From Micromonospora radicis (GTDB lineage Bacteria > Actinomycetota > Actinomycetes > Mycobacteriales > Micromonosporaceae), in NCBI RefSeq assembly GCF_003583405.1, contig NZ_QXEC01000002.1, positions 62,001-126,000 on the forward strand: DNA of 64,000 nucleotides, read 5' to 3'. Below the pieces are notes generated by a model, which worked only from the letters and a program-made list of their open reading frames with translations, made no database searches and was not told the origin of the DNA. Shown here one piece after another: positions 9,602-17,806 of this stretch. Both the position numbers and the translations under genes were made by a program. The stretch's first letter is position 1. Each line of letters opens with the position of its first letter.

Positions 9602-10017
9602 CCGTCGATCGCGCCGACCAGCACCGCCGCCACCAGCAGCAGGGTGCCGAGGCCGACGATGACGGCGAGTACGGCGGGGAAGCGGGACGCGGGCAGCTCC
9701 GCGCCGAGTCTGATGGCCCGCTCGGTGCGGGCCCAGTGGTCGATGGCCCGGATCGCGACCGCACCGCCGAGCAGCAGCAACGCCACAGAGATCGCCTCGC
9801 GCAGGTGCCGCAGCGACATGACCGGCAGGAACTGCGCGGCGGCCAGGCCACCCGCGACCAGCGCCAGCCCGGTGCGTAGCCAGGCCAGGAAGGTGCGTTC
9901 GTTGGCCAACGAGAAGCGGTAGTCGGGCGTGCTGCCCACCGACCGCAGTTCCTGCGGGTCGAACCAGTTCCGGATCCGTTGCCACACGCTGGTGATTATC
10001 TGCCTCCGACAGGGCAT
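9598..10017 (-). CDS. DUF202 family membrane protein (YidH type)
   Basis: This is a 139-residue protein. A soluble N-terminal segment (about residues 1-30) leads to the signature SLANERTFLAWLRTGLAL. Three membrane spans follow, with LRHLREAISVALLLLGG and the final LAVIVGLGTLLLVAAVLVG. YidH-like proteins have this length and topology. It is the first gene of a two-gene unit with the smaller DUF202 protein, and its start is only 12 bases from the divergent acetyltransferase gene, so the promoters must overlap the coding ends. Confidence 0.85.
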   Translation of the reverse strand: MPCRRQIITSVWQRIRNWFDPQELRSVGSTPDYRFSLANERTFLAWLRTGLALVAGGLAAAQFLPVMSLRHLREAISVALLLLGGAVAIRAIDHWARTERAIRLGAELPASRFPAVLAVIVGLGTLLLVAAVLVGAIDG

Positions 10018-10028
10018 ACCTTGGCAGC

Positions 10029-10826
10029 ATGACGGATCTTGACGTGACCACGTTGCGGACGGCGTACGACGCCCAGCTGCGGCCGGGCCTGCCGGATCCG
10101 CTGCCCGAGGGTGCCGAGGTGGAACGGGACGGTCCGTTGTCCCGGTTGCTGGGGCTCGGTGACCGGGGGCTGGTGACCTACCGTGACCTCGACGGGCTCG
10201 GCGGCGACGCGCTCGACGCGCTGATCGCCCGGCAGGTGGCGGTCGCCCGTGAGCGGGGCGTACCGGTGGAGTGGAAACTGCACGGCCACGACGAACCGGC
10301 GGACCTGGCGCAGCGGCTGCGGGCGGCCGGGTTCGTGCCGGAGGACGAGGAGAGCGTCGTGGTCGGTCCGGTCGCTCCGCTGGCCTCCGCGCTGCCGGTG
10401 GTGCCCGACGGCGTACGGCTGCGGGAGGTCACCAGCGGCGCGGACCTGGACCGGATCGCGGCGCTGGAGTCGGAGCTGTGGGGCCGGGACCTGTCCGGCC
10501 TGGCCACCGGGTTGGCCCGGGAGATCGCCGCCGACCCGCAGTCGATCACCGTGGTGGTGGCCGAGGCGGACGAGACGGTGGTGAGCGCCGGTTGGGTGCG
10601 CTACCCGGCCGGGACGACCTTCGCCACGCTGTGGGGCGGGTCGACCCGGCCGCAGTGGCGCCGCCAGGGCATCTACCGGGCGCTGGTCACCTACCGGGCC
10701 CGGCTCGCCGGCCAGCGGGGCCGGACCCTGTTGCAGGTCGACGCCTCCGACGAGAGTCGTCCACTGCTGGGGCGCCTCGGTCTCGTCCCGGTCACCACCA
10801 CCACTCCGTACGTCTACACTCCGTGA
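10029..10826 (+). CDS. GNAT family N-acetyltransferase
   Basis: This 265-residue protein has an N-terminal half resembling a degenerate acetyltransferase fold (residues 1-125) and a C-terminal GNAT domain. The acetyl-CoA binding motif is seen in RPQWRRQGIYRALVTYRARL, preceded by the strand ATLWGGSTR and followed by LLQVDASDESRPLLGRLGL. The substrate is unknown. The downstream gene starts three bases after the stop, suggesting co-transcription. Confidence 0.85.
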   Translation: MTDLDVTTLRTAYDAQLRPGLPDPLPEGAEVERDGPLSRLLGLGDRGLVTYRDLDGLGGDALDALIARQVAVARERGVPVEWKLHGHDEPADLAQRLRAAGFVPEDEESVVVGPVAPLASALPVVPDGVRLREVTSGADLDRIAALESELWGRDLSGLATGLAREIAADPQSITVVVAEADETVVSAGWVRYPAGTTFATLWGGSTRPQWRRQGIYRALVTYRARLAGQRGRTLLQVDASDESRPLLGRLGLVPVTTTTPYVYTP

Positions 10827-10828
10827 TC

Positions 10829-11236
10829 ATGGGGCAGCGGCTGACGGACGAGGAGCTGTCGACCCTCAAGACGGGGGCCTTCGGCGCGGTGTTCATGGTT
10901 TCGAACGCCGACCCTGGCGTGCTCGCGATGTTCCGGGAGAGCTTCGCCGCCGCCGGGGCGATCGCCGAGGCCAGTGGCGTGGTGAAGGAGGCGCTGAGCG
11001 GCGGTCCGCTGCCGGAGCTGCCGCGTGATTCGGCGTTGGAGGTCGAGTCGGTGGTGCTGCCGGCGCTGCGCCGGGCGGTGGAGATCCTCGTCGCCAAGGC
11101 GCCGGAGGACGTCGCGGTCTACCGCTCGGTGGTGCTGGCCGCCGCCGACCGTACGGCCCAGGCCCACAACGGGGTCAGTCCCGCCGAGGCGGCGGTGATC
11201 GAGCGGATCTCGGCGGCGCTGGGCGGGTCGGCCTGA
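10829..11236 (+). CDS. Small conserved helical protein, unknown function
   Basis: This 135-residue protein is predominantly helical and has no membrane segment or signal peptide. The C-terminal stretch VVLAAADRTAQAHNGVSPAE followed by AAVIERI faintly resembles the helix-turn of TerB-like proteins, but the metal-binding acidic residues are not clear, so no family is assigned. The ATG at 10829 (or GTG at 10823) is immediately downstream of the acetyltransferase stop, so the two are probably one operon. Confidence 0.65.
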   Translation: MGQRLTDEELSTLKTGAFGAVFMVSNADPGVLAMFRESFAAAGAIAEASGVVKEALSGGPLPELPRDSALEVESVVLPALRRAVEILVAKAPEDVAVYRSVVLAAADRTAQAHNGVSPAEAAVIERISAALGGSA

Positions 11237-11498
11237 GCCGGTAGTGCGCGTTGGTCTGGGCCGGCCGGGCGTGGGGCGCGCCGATTGGGCGGCGGGCGGG
11301 GATGGCGGGAGAATCACCTTCGGTGAGCTGTGTCACTCCGAGTGCTTCGGAAGGCAAAGCTACTGGCAGGTAACATTCTGGTCGTGGGCAACCGCACAGC
11401 CGCTCACGGTTGACCTAACGGTCGCTAAGGAGCGAGGCTGCGGCCCACAGGCCGGGTGAATGATCACACCACCACAGCAGGAGGGTCGTCGAAGCGCG

Positions 11499-12278
11499 AT
11501 GAACATCGTCGTACTCGTCAAGCAGGTGCCCGATTCGGGCGCGGACCGCAACCTGCGCACTGACGACAACACAGTCGACCGCGGTTCGGCGAACAACGTC
11601 ATCAACGAGATGGACGAGTACGCCATCGAGGAGGCGTTGAAGATCAAGGAGGCGCACGGCGGCGAGGTGACGATCCTGACCATGGGTCCGGACCGGGCCA
11701 CCGAGTCGATCCGCAAGGCGCTGTCGATGGGCCCGGACAAGGCGGTGCACGTGGTGGACGACGCCCTGCACGGGTCGTGTGCCGTGGCCACCTCGAAGGT
11801 GCTCGCCGCCGCGCTCGGTCAACTGAACGCCGACCTGGTGCTCTGCGGCTCGGAGTCGACCGACGGCCGGGTGCAGGTACTGCCGCACATGCTGGCCGAG
11901 CGGCTCGGCATCGCCGCGCTGACCGGTGCCCGCAAGCTCACCGTCGACGGCAGCACGCTGACCGTCGAGCGGCAGACCGAGGAGGGCTACGAGGTGGTCA
12001 CCGCCTCGACGCCGGCCGTCGTGTCCGTGTGGGACACCATCAACGAGCCGCGGTACCCGTCGTTCAAGGGCATCATGGCCGCAAAGAAGAAGCCGGTGCA
12101 GACGCTCTCCCTCGCCGACCTGGGCGTGGCCGCGGGCGAGGTCGGCCTCGACGGCGCGACCAGCACCGTGCTGGAGCACAGCAAGCGCCCGCCACGTTCG
12201 GCCGGCGTCAAGGTCACCGATGAGGGCTCCGGCGGTACGCAGCTGGTCGAGTTCCTCGCCACCGAGAAGTTCGTCTGA
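11499..12278 (+). CDS. etfB: Electron transfer flavoprotein subunit beta
   Basis: This 259-residue subunit binds AMP and forms the ETF heterodimer that takes electrons from acyl-CoA dehydrogenases. The N-terminus MNIVVLVKQVPDSGADRNL and the internal NEMDEYAIEEALKIKE are characteristic. The family signature lies in VERQTEEGYEVVTASTPAVV with the following WDTINEPRYPS. The ATG at 11499 gives the standard family start, although an in-frame ATG exists 13 codons earlier. The 260-base upstream spacer has a less GC-rich patch (CTACTGGCAGGTAACATTCT, near 11,361) that may hold the promoter. Confidence 0.95.
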   Translation: MNIVVLVKQVPDSGADRNLRTDDNTVDRGSANNVINEMDEYAIEEALKIKEAHGGEVTILTMGPDRATESIRKALSMGPDKAVHVVDDALHGSCAVATSKVLAAALGQLNADLVLCGSESTDGRVQVLPHMLAERLGIAALTGARKLTVDGSTLTVERQTEEGYEVVTASTPAVVSVWDTINEPRYPSFKGIMAAKKKPVQTLSLADLGVAAGEVGLDGATSTVLEHSKRPPRSAGVKVTDEGSGGTQLVEFLATEKFV

Positions 12279-12290
12279 GGGGTGCGGGAC

Positions 12291-13250
12291 ATGTCTGAGG
12301 TTCTGGTCGTCGTCGAAGCCACCCGTGAGTTCGGCGTCAAGAAGGTCACGTGCGAGATGCTCACCCTGGCCCGCGAACTGGGCACGCCGTCGGCGGTGGT
12401 GCTCGGCGGAGCCGGCGCCGCCGAGGCGCTCTCGGCCAGGCTGGGCGAGTACGGCGCGGAGAAGATCTACGCCGCCGAGGGCGAGGAGATCGACGGCTAC
12501 CTGGTGGCGCCGAAGGCCACCGTGGTCGCCGACCTGGTCCGGCGGGTACAGCCGGCCGCCGTGCTGCTCGCCTCCTCGCAGGAGGGCAAGGAGATCGCCG
12601 CCCGACTGGCGGTGAAGCTGGACAACGGCATCCTGACCGACGTGGTCGCCCTGGCCGCCGACGGCACCGCCACCCAGGTGGCCTTCGCCGGCTCGACCGT
12701 CGTCAAGTCCAGGGTGACCCGGGGCCTGCCGCTGGTCACCGTCCGGCCGAACTCGGTCACCCCGACCCCGGCCGCGGTGACTCCGACGGTCGAGCGGTTG
12801 GAGGTCAGCCTCACCGACGCCGACAAGCTGGCCAGGGTGGTCGACCGGGTGGCCGAGCAGAAGGGCTCCCGCCCCGAGCTCACCGAGGCCGGCGTGGTCG
12901 TCTCCGGTGGCCGCGGGGTCGGCAACGCGGACAACTTCAAGCTGGTCGAGGAACTGGCCGACCTGCTCGGCGGCGCCGTCGGAGCGTCCCGCGCCGCGGT
13001 CGACTCCGGCTTCTACCCGCACCAGTTCCAGGTCGGCCAGACCGGCAAGACGGTCTCCCCGCAGCTGTACGTCGCGCTCGGCATCTCCGGCGCGATCCAG
13101 CACCGGGCCGGCATGCAGACCTCGAAGACCATCGTCGCGGTGAACAAGGACGGCGAGGCGCCGATCTTCGAGCTGGCCGACTTCGGTGTGGTCGGTGACC
13201 TGTTCAAGATCGTTCCGCAGGCCGCCGAGGAGATCCGCAAGCGCAAGTGA
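12291..13250 (+). CDS. etfA: Electron transfer flavoprotein subunit alpha
   Basis: This is a 319-residue FAD-binding subunit of ETF. The N-terminal domain starts [19 protein letters not shown]. The C-terminal FAD domain is clear in [40 protein letters not shown] and [20 protein letters not shown], ending in [20 protein letters not shown]. It lies 12 bases after etfB, and the ribosome site GAGGGG overlaps the etfB stop. The two subunits are therefore made from one message. Confidence 0.95.
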   Translation: MSEVLVVVEATREFGVKKVTCEMLTLARELGTPSAVVLGGAGAAEALSARLGEYGAEKIYAAEGEEIDGYLVAPKATVVADLVRRVQPAAVLLASSQEGKEIAARLAVKLDNGILTDVVALAADGTATQVAFAGSTVVKSRVTRGLPLVTVRPNSVTPTPAAVTPTVERLEVSLTDADKLARVVDRVAEQKGSRPELTEAGVVVSGGRGVGNADNFKLVEELADLLGGAVGASRAAVDSGFYPHQFQVGQTGKTVSPQLYVALGISGAIQHRAGMQTSKTIVAVNKDGEAPIFELADFGVVGDLFKIVPQAAEEIRKRK

Positions 13251-13259
13251 GCCGTACCC

Positions 13260-13293
13260 GACAGCCGCCGCCCGGACCCGGACGGCGGCTGTC
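13260..13293 (+). terminator. Hairpin terminator after etfA
   Basis: A perfect 11-bp stem, GACAGCCGCCG paired with CGGCGGCTGTC around a 12-base loop, begins nine bases after the etfA stop. No clear T tract follows, which is usual for high-GC actinomycete terminators. Confidence 0.7.
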
Positions 13294-13354
13294 GCGTGTT
13301 CGCAGTGCGCCTGTCGCGGGTTGGCAGTGCGCCTGTCGCGTGTTCGCGGTGTGG
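13289..13354. repeat. Three 22-bp direct repeats
   Basis: Units at 13289-13310, 13311-13332 and 13333-13354 each begin CTGTCGCG and share the core TTCGCAGTG or a close variant. Units 1 and 2 differ at two positions, and unit 3 is more diverged at its end. They run directly on from the terminator stem. There are no spacers, so this is not CRISPR. Confidence 0.8.
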
Positions 13355-13376
13355 CCGGCGAGGGAGCGGGAAGGGA

Positions 13377-13419
13377 GCTGATCGGCGGGCCGGGGAGCTG
13401 AACCGGCCCGCCGATCAGC
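13377..13419. terminator. 17-bp perfect inverted repeat
   Basis: GCTGATCGGCGGGCCGG (13377-13393) pairs perfectly with 13403-13419 around a nine-base loop. It could be a second terminator or the operator of a dimeric repressor. About 180 bases then separate it from the cysteine desulfurase start; that part shows only a plausible promoter zone and no gene. Confidence 0.65.
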
Positions 13420-13596
13420 CCGTCAGGCGCCCTTCGGCGGCGGGGTGTCGCCTGCGGAAGAGCCGTCTGTCGTCCTGCCGGGCAGGGACGTCACCAAGAG
13501 TATGGCAAGTGCCCGCCCGTGGCGTGCTGCCTCCCCCGTCCGCACGTGCACTCCGGCCTGCGGGCGTACGGGTAGCGGTCGTTAGGCTGAACCGTG

Positions 13597-14772
13597 ATGG
13601 CTTACCTGGATCATGCCGCGACCACCCCGGTGCTCGACGAGGCACTCGAGGCGTACGTCGCGACCGCCCGCGAGGTCGGCAACGCGTCCTCCCTGCACGC
13701 GTCCGGTCGACGTGCCCGCCGCCGGGTGGAGGAGTCGCGGGAGCGGGTGGCCGCCGCGCTGGGTGCCCGGCCGTCCGAGGTGATCTTCACCGGCGGCGGT
13801 ACGGAGAGCGACAACCTCGCGGTCAAGGGCGTCTACTGGGCCCGGCGCGACGCCGAGGCGCGGCGGATCCGGGTGGTCTCCAGCGCGGTCGAGCACCACG
13901 CCGTACTCGACGCGGTGGACTGGCTGGCGCAGCACGAGGGCGCCGAGGTGGGCCTGTTGCCGGTCGACGAGGTGGGTCGACTGCACCCCGACGCGCTGCG
14001 TGCCGAACTGGCCGAGCACGGTGACCGGGTTGCGCTGGTCACCGCCATGTGGGCGAACAACGAGGTCGGCACGGTGCAGCGGATCGCGGAGCTGGCGGCC
14101 GTGGCCGCCGAGTACCGCGTACCGTTCCACACCGACGCCATCCAGGCGGTCGGGCAGGTACCGGTCGACTTCGCCGCCAGCGGCGTGGCCGCCCTCACCG
14201 TGACCGGGCACAAGCTCGGCGGCCCGGTCGGGGTCGGCGCGCTGGTGCTGGCCCGCGACGTGGCCGCCGTACCGCTGCTGCACGGCGGCGGGCAGGAGCG
14301 GGACGTACGCTCCGGCACCCTGGACACCGCCGGCGTGGTCGCCTTCGCGGTCGCGGTCGAGACCGCCGTCAAGGGCCAGCAGGAGTACGCCACCCGGGTC
14401 GCGGCGCTCCGCGACGACCTGGTCCGCCGGGTCCGCCACGCGGTGCCGGAGGTGGTCTACAACGGCGACCCGGAGGACCGGCTGCCCGGCAACGCGCACT
14501 TCTCCTTTCCCGGCTGCGAGGGTGATGCCCTGCTGTTGCTGCTGGACGCCCAGGGCATCTACTGCTCGACCGGTTCGGCCTGCTCGGCGGGGGTGGCCCA
14601 ACCCTCGCACGTGTTGCTGGCGATGGGCGCCGACGACGACCGGGCACGCTCCTCGCTGCGCTTCTCCCTCGGCCACACCAGCACCGCGCAGGACGTCGAC
14701 GCACTGATCGCCGCCCTGCCCGCCGCCGTCGACCGAGCCCGCCGAGCCGCCACCCCCCGCACCCCCCGCTAA
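13597..14772 (+). CDS. Cysteine desulfurase (NifS/IscS family)
   Basis: This 391-residue PLP enzyme removes sulfur from L-cysteine as a protein-bound persulfide. Recognisable elements are [10 protein letters not shown] at the N-terminus, the PLP aspartate region in [19 protein letters not shown], the Schiff-base lysine in [13 protein letters not shown] (K206) and the persulfide cysteine in [10 protein letters not shown] (about C329). The next gene on the strand is mnmA, which needs sulfur from such an enzyme, so a role in tRNA 2-thiouridine formation is likely. Either the GTG at 13594 or the ATG at 13597 may be used. Confidence 0.93.
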   Translation: MAYLDHAATTPVLDEALEAYVATAREVGNASSLHASGRRARRRVEESRERVAAALGARPSEVIFTGGGTESDNLAVKGVYWARRDAEARRIRVVSSAVEHHAVLDAVDWLAQHEGAEVGLLPVDEVGRLHPDALRAELAEHGDRVALVTAMWANNEVGTVQRIAELAAVAAEYRVPFHTDAIQAVGQVPVDFAASGVAALTVTGHKLGGPVGVGALVLARDVAAVPLLHGGGQERDVRSGTLDTAGVVAFAVAVETAVKGQQEYATRVAALRDDLVRRVRHAVPEVVYNGDPEDRLPGNAHFSFPGCEGDALLLLLDAQGIYCSTGSACSAGVAQPSHVLLAMGADDDRARSSLRFSLGHTSTAQDVDALIAALPAAVDRARRAATPRTPR

Positions 14773-14835
14773 CAGCTAACCCACCCCCACCCCCTCGCGC
14801 CCCCGACCCCCTCGCGCCCCCCCGCCCCGCGCGGC

Positions 14836-14944
14836 AGATCTTGCACCTTAGGTCGTGACAAAGGCTGCGAACGGTGCGAATCGTCGACCGTAAGTGCAAG
14901 ATCGACGGGGATGGCGACGGTAAGTGCAAGATCGACGAGGGTGG
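14836..14944. repeat. 30-bp tandem duplication with upstream inverted copy
   Basis: Two 30-base units (14885-14914 and 14915-14944) differ at only three positions and share GGTAAGTGCAAGATCGACG or a one-base variant. At 14837-14850, GATCTTGCACCTTA is the inverted form of the core TAAGTGCAAGATC with one extra base. The array lies in the 260-base spacer before mnmA, which otherwise holds C-rich and G-rich runs. Confidence 0.75.
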
Positions 14945-15034
14945 GTGGCGGGGTGCGGGGGAGTGGCGGGGAGGGTTTGGGTGGGGGAGGTCCGGGCGGG
15001 GATAGGCTCGACTGGTGAAGGGAGAGTGGTCCGG

Positions 15035-16108
15035 GTGAGGGTGTTGGCGGCGATGTCCGGCGGCGTGGACTCGGCCGTGGCGGCGGCGCGGGCGGTGGAG
15101 GCCGGGCACGATGTCACCGGGGTGCACCTGGCCCTGGCCCGTAACCCGCAGACCTACCGCACCGGGGCGCGCGGCTGCTGCACCCTGGAGGACTCACGGG
15201 ACGCCCGACGCGCGGCCGACGTGCTCGGCATCCCGTTCTACGTCTGGGACATGGCCGACCGGTTCCACGCCGACGTGGTCGACGACTTCGTCGCCGAGTA
15301 CGCGGCCGGGCGTACCCCGAATCCGTGCCTGCGCTGCAACGAGAAGATCAAGTTCGCCGCGGTGCTGGACCGGGCGGTGGCCCTCGGCTTCGACGCGGTG
15401 GTCACCGGGCACCACGCCCGGCTCGGCCCGGACGGCCTGCTGCGCCGCAGCGTCGACGAGGCGAAGGACCAGTCGTACGTGCTGGCCGTGCTGACCCGCG
15501 AGCAGCTGGACCGGTCGATCTTCCCGCTCGGTGACTCGACCAAGGCACAGGTACGGCAGGAGGCCGCCCGTCGGGGCCTGGCGGTGGCCGACAAGCCGGA
15601 CTCGCACGACATCTGCTTCATCGCCGACGGCGACACCCGGGGTTTCCTCGCCCAGCGGCTCGGCGAGACGCCCGGCGACGTGGTGGACGCGACCACCGGC
15701 GCGGTGGTGGGCCAGCACTCGGGTGCCTACGCCTACACCGTCGGCCAGCGGCGTGGCCTGCACCTGGACCGTCCCGCCCCGGACGGCCGACCGAGGTACG
15801 TGCTCTCCATCACCCCGAAGACCAACACGGTGACCGTCGGCCCGGCCGAGGCGCTGGAGGTCGCCACGGTGCACGCCGCCCGCCCGGTCTGGATCGGCGG
15901 CCCGCGCCCCGACGGGCCGATCGAGTGCGAGGTGCAGCTGCGCGCCCACGGCGTCGTCGTGCCGGCGGCGGTCACCGTCGACGCCGACCGGCTGCACGCC
16001 GACCTGCGCCGCCCGGTTCGTGGGGTGGCGGCCGGTCAGGCGATCGTGGCCTACCGCCCCGACCCGGCCGGTGACGTCGTACTCGGCTCCGCCACCATCA
16101 CCGACTGA
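15035..16108 (+). CDS. mnmA: tRNA-specific 2-thiouridylase MnmA
   Basis: This 357-residue enzyme puts sulfur on uridine 34 of Lys, Glu and Gln tRNAs, using ATP to adenylate the base. The PP-loop SGGVDSAV is at residues 8-15. The two catalytic cysteines are visible as C98 in [12 protein letters not shown] and C194 in [12 protein letters not shown], close to their positions in the E. coli enzyme. The central domain carries [15 protein letters not shown], and the C-terminal beta-barrel follows. The GTG at 15035, ten bases after AAGGGAG, gives the standard N-terminus RVLAAMSGG; earlier starts would add a non-conserved leader. Confidence 0.95.
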   Translation: MRVLAAMSGGVDSAVAAARAVEAGHDVTGVHLALARNPQTYRTGARGCCTLEDSRDARRAADVLGIPFYVWDMADRFHADVVDDFVAEYAAGRTPNPCLRCNEKIKFAAVLDRAVALGFDAVVTGHHARLGPDGLLRRSVDEAKDQSYVLAVLTREQLDRSIFPLGDSTKAQVRQEAARRGLAVADKPDSHDICFIADGDTRGFLAQRLGETPGDVVDATTGAVVGQHSGAYAYTVGQRRGLHLDRPAPDGRPRYVLSITPKTNTVTVGPAEALEVATVHAARPVWIGGPRPDGPIECEVQLRAHGVVVPAAVTVDADRLHADLRRPVRGVAAGQAIVAYRPDPAGDVVLGSATITD

Positions 16109-16208
16109 CCAGCCCTCGTCGAGTTGATCCAGTAGCTGGCGGCGTCGGGTTCCGACCAGAACTTGTCGGTCAACTCAGGCGGCGGGCGGCGGCGGGTAGG
16201 CTGCGCCG

Positions 16209-17258
16209 GTGAGTGATCGGAAGTGGCCCTGGGCGGCGGGCGCGGCGACCGGGATCGGGTCGTTGCCCGGTACCGACATCGCCGAGGCGCAGCGGGTGGT
16301 GCTCGGCGAGCTGCCCGAGCTGCCGCACCTGCCGGAACTGCCGGCCCGGGGGCCGGGGGCCGACCTGATCGGCCGCGGCGCCGGGCTGCTGGTCGAACTG
16401 CCGGTGGAGTTGTACGCCGCGCGTTGGCGGGTCGCCCCCCGCCCCGGCAGGGACGTGCGCCGCGCCCGGGATCTGATGGAGCGGGATCTCGACCAGCTCG
16501 CCGAGCAGGCCGAGGAGTACGCCGGACCGCTCAAGATCCAGGCGGCCGGTCCGCTGACCCTGGCCGCCGCGGTGGAACTGCCGATCGGCGGCCGGTTGTT
16601 GCGCGACCCGGGTGCCGTACGCGACCTGGCCGGCTCGCTCGGCGAAGGGCTGCGTGGTCACGTCGAGGCGGTGTCCCGCCGGCTGCCCCGGGCTTCGGTA
16701 CTGCTCCAGCTGGACGAGCCGTCGCTGCCGGCGGCGTTGTCCGGTCGGGTGCCGACCGAGAGCGGCCTCGGCACGTACCGGGCGGTCGAGTCGGAGGTGG
16801 CCGGCGCGCTGCTGCGCGGGGTGATCGAGGCGGCCGGGGTGCCGACGGTGGTGCACTGCTGCGCCCCGGACGTGCCGTTGGAACTGGTCCGGTCCGCTGG
16901 CGCGGTCGGCGTGGCGCTCGACCTGAGTCTGGTCACCGAGCTGGACCCGCTGGGCGAGGCGCTCGACGCCGGGCTCGGGCTGTTCGCCGGTGCCGCGCCG
17001 ACCAGCCCGTCGACCGGCCGGTCGACCGGCCCGTCGACTGCTGCGCCGACCAGTCCGTCGACCGGCCGCGCGCCGACCTCCGCACAGGTCGCCGACCGGG
17101 TACGCGGGCTCTGGGACCGCCTCGGGTTCCCGCGCGGCCGGCTCGCCGAGCAGGTGGTGGTCACGCCGGCCTGCGGGTTGGCCGGGGCGAGCCCGGCGTA
17201 CGCCCGGGCGGTGCTGGCGGCCTGCCGCGACGCCGGCCGTCGGCTCGCCGAGGCGTGA
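16209..17258 (+). CDS. Methionine synthase-like (cobalamin-independent type) protein
   Basis: This 349-residue protein resembles the C-terminal catalytic domain of MetE and the related UROD/MetE barrel. Examples are ATGIGSLPGTDIAEAQRVVL, the LQLDEPSLPAAL strand, and zinc-ligand regions VVHCCAPDVP and VVTPACGLAGASP. It is half the length of full MetE, as is usual for this actinobacterial group, and its methyl donor is uncertain. Residues about 263-290 are a low-complexity Pro/Thr/Ser insertion built from direct repeats (APTSPSTGR twice), probably a surface loop. The GTG start directly follows the GC-rich leader. Confidence 0.78.
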   Translation: MSDRKWPWAAGAATGIGSLPGTDIAEAQRVVLGELPELPHLPELPARGPGADLIGRGAGLLVELPVELYAARWRVAPRPGRDVRRARDLMERDLDQLAEQAEEYAGPLKIQAAGPLTLAAAVELPIGGRLLRDPGAVRDLAGSLGEGLRGHVEAVSRRLPRASVLLQLDEPSLPAALSGRVPTESGLGTYRAVESEVAGALLRGVIEAAGVPTVVHCCAPDVPLELVRSAGAVGVALDLSLVTELDPLGEALDAGLGLFAGAAPTSPSTGRSTGPSTAAPTSPSTGRAPTSAQVADRVRGLWDRLGFPRGRLAEQVVVTPACGLAGASPAYARAVLAACRDAGRRLAEA

Positions 17259-17295
17259 GGTTTCCCTGTCGTACCCGGCGGGCATGATGGCCGGC

Positions 17296-17658
17296 ATGAT
17301 CGGACGACTGCGCTCAACCGTGATCGACTGCCCGGATCCGCGCGCGCTGGCCGGCTTCTACGCCGAGTTGCTGGGCCTGCCGCAGGTGGCCGACGACGAC
17401 GGCGACTGGGTGGTCCTCGGTGGCCCGCCCGGCCACCAGCCCCGGCTCGCCTTCCAGCGGGCCGCCGACCTGCGCCCGCCGGACTGGCCGGATCCGGAGC
17501 GGCCCCAGCAGTTCCACCTCGACGTCACGGTCGACGACATCGAGGCGGCGGAGCAGGCGGCGCTGGCGCTCGGGGCCCGGCGACTGCCCGGTGAGGGGCC
17601 GGGTTTCCGGGTCTACGCCGACCCGGCCGGGCACCCGTTCTGCCTCTGCTGGGACTGA
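17296..17658 (+). CDS. VOC-family (glyoxalase/bleomycin resistance fold) protein
   Basis: This 120-residue protein has two beta-alpha-beta-beta-beta modules. The N-terminal TVIDCPDPRALAGFYAELLG and the C-terminal FRVYADPAGHPFCLCW are typical of the vicinal oxygen chelate family. The internal FHLDVTVDDIEAAEQAAL joins the two modules. The substrate is unknown. Three closely spaced in-frame ATG codons exist (17284, 17287, 17296); the last gives the family length. Confidence 0.85.
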   Translation: MIGRLRSTVIDCPDPRALAGFYAELLGLPQVADDDGDWVVLGGPPGHQPRLAFQRAADLRPPDWPDPERPQQFHLDVTVDDIEAAEQAALALGARRLPGEGPGFRVYADPAGHPFCLCWD

Positions 17659-17698
17659 CCGGCGCTGCTCGGACTACCGGCGAGGGGCGGCACACCCG

Positions 17699-17736
17699 GA
17701 CGGCGGGCGGCACCGCCGACGGCGGGCGGCACCGCC
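17699..17736. repeat. Perfect 19-bp tandem duplication
   Basis: The unit GACGGCGGGCGGCACCGCC occurs twice back to back (17699-17717, 17718-17736) in the 148-base spacer before the ADP-ribosylglycohydrolase gene. A related GGGGCGGCACACCCGG lies just upstream. Confidence 0.85.
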
Positions 17737-17806
17737 TGCCGTACCCGGCGCCGGTGGGCCGATCGGTCGGTGGGCGCCCTTGCCGGCGCAGGGCATCATC
17801 GCCTTC

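Noticed and set aside
11415..13103. Very long open frame on the minus strand opposite etfB and etfA
   Set aside because: High-GC genes generate long antisense frames. The peptide is Gly/Arg/His-rich with no family motifs, while the plus strand encodes clear ETF subunits.
13289..13354. Direct repeats considered as a CRISPR array
   Set aside because: The 22-bp units are contiguous with no spacers, diverge at the end, and no cas gene is present.
16121..16176. Possible hairpin between mnmA and the methionine-synthase-like gene (GAGTTGATCC and GGTCAACTC)
   Set aside because: Only seven uninterrupted base pairs at a distance of about 40 bases. This is too weak to list as a terminator or operator.
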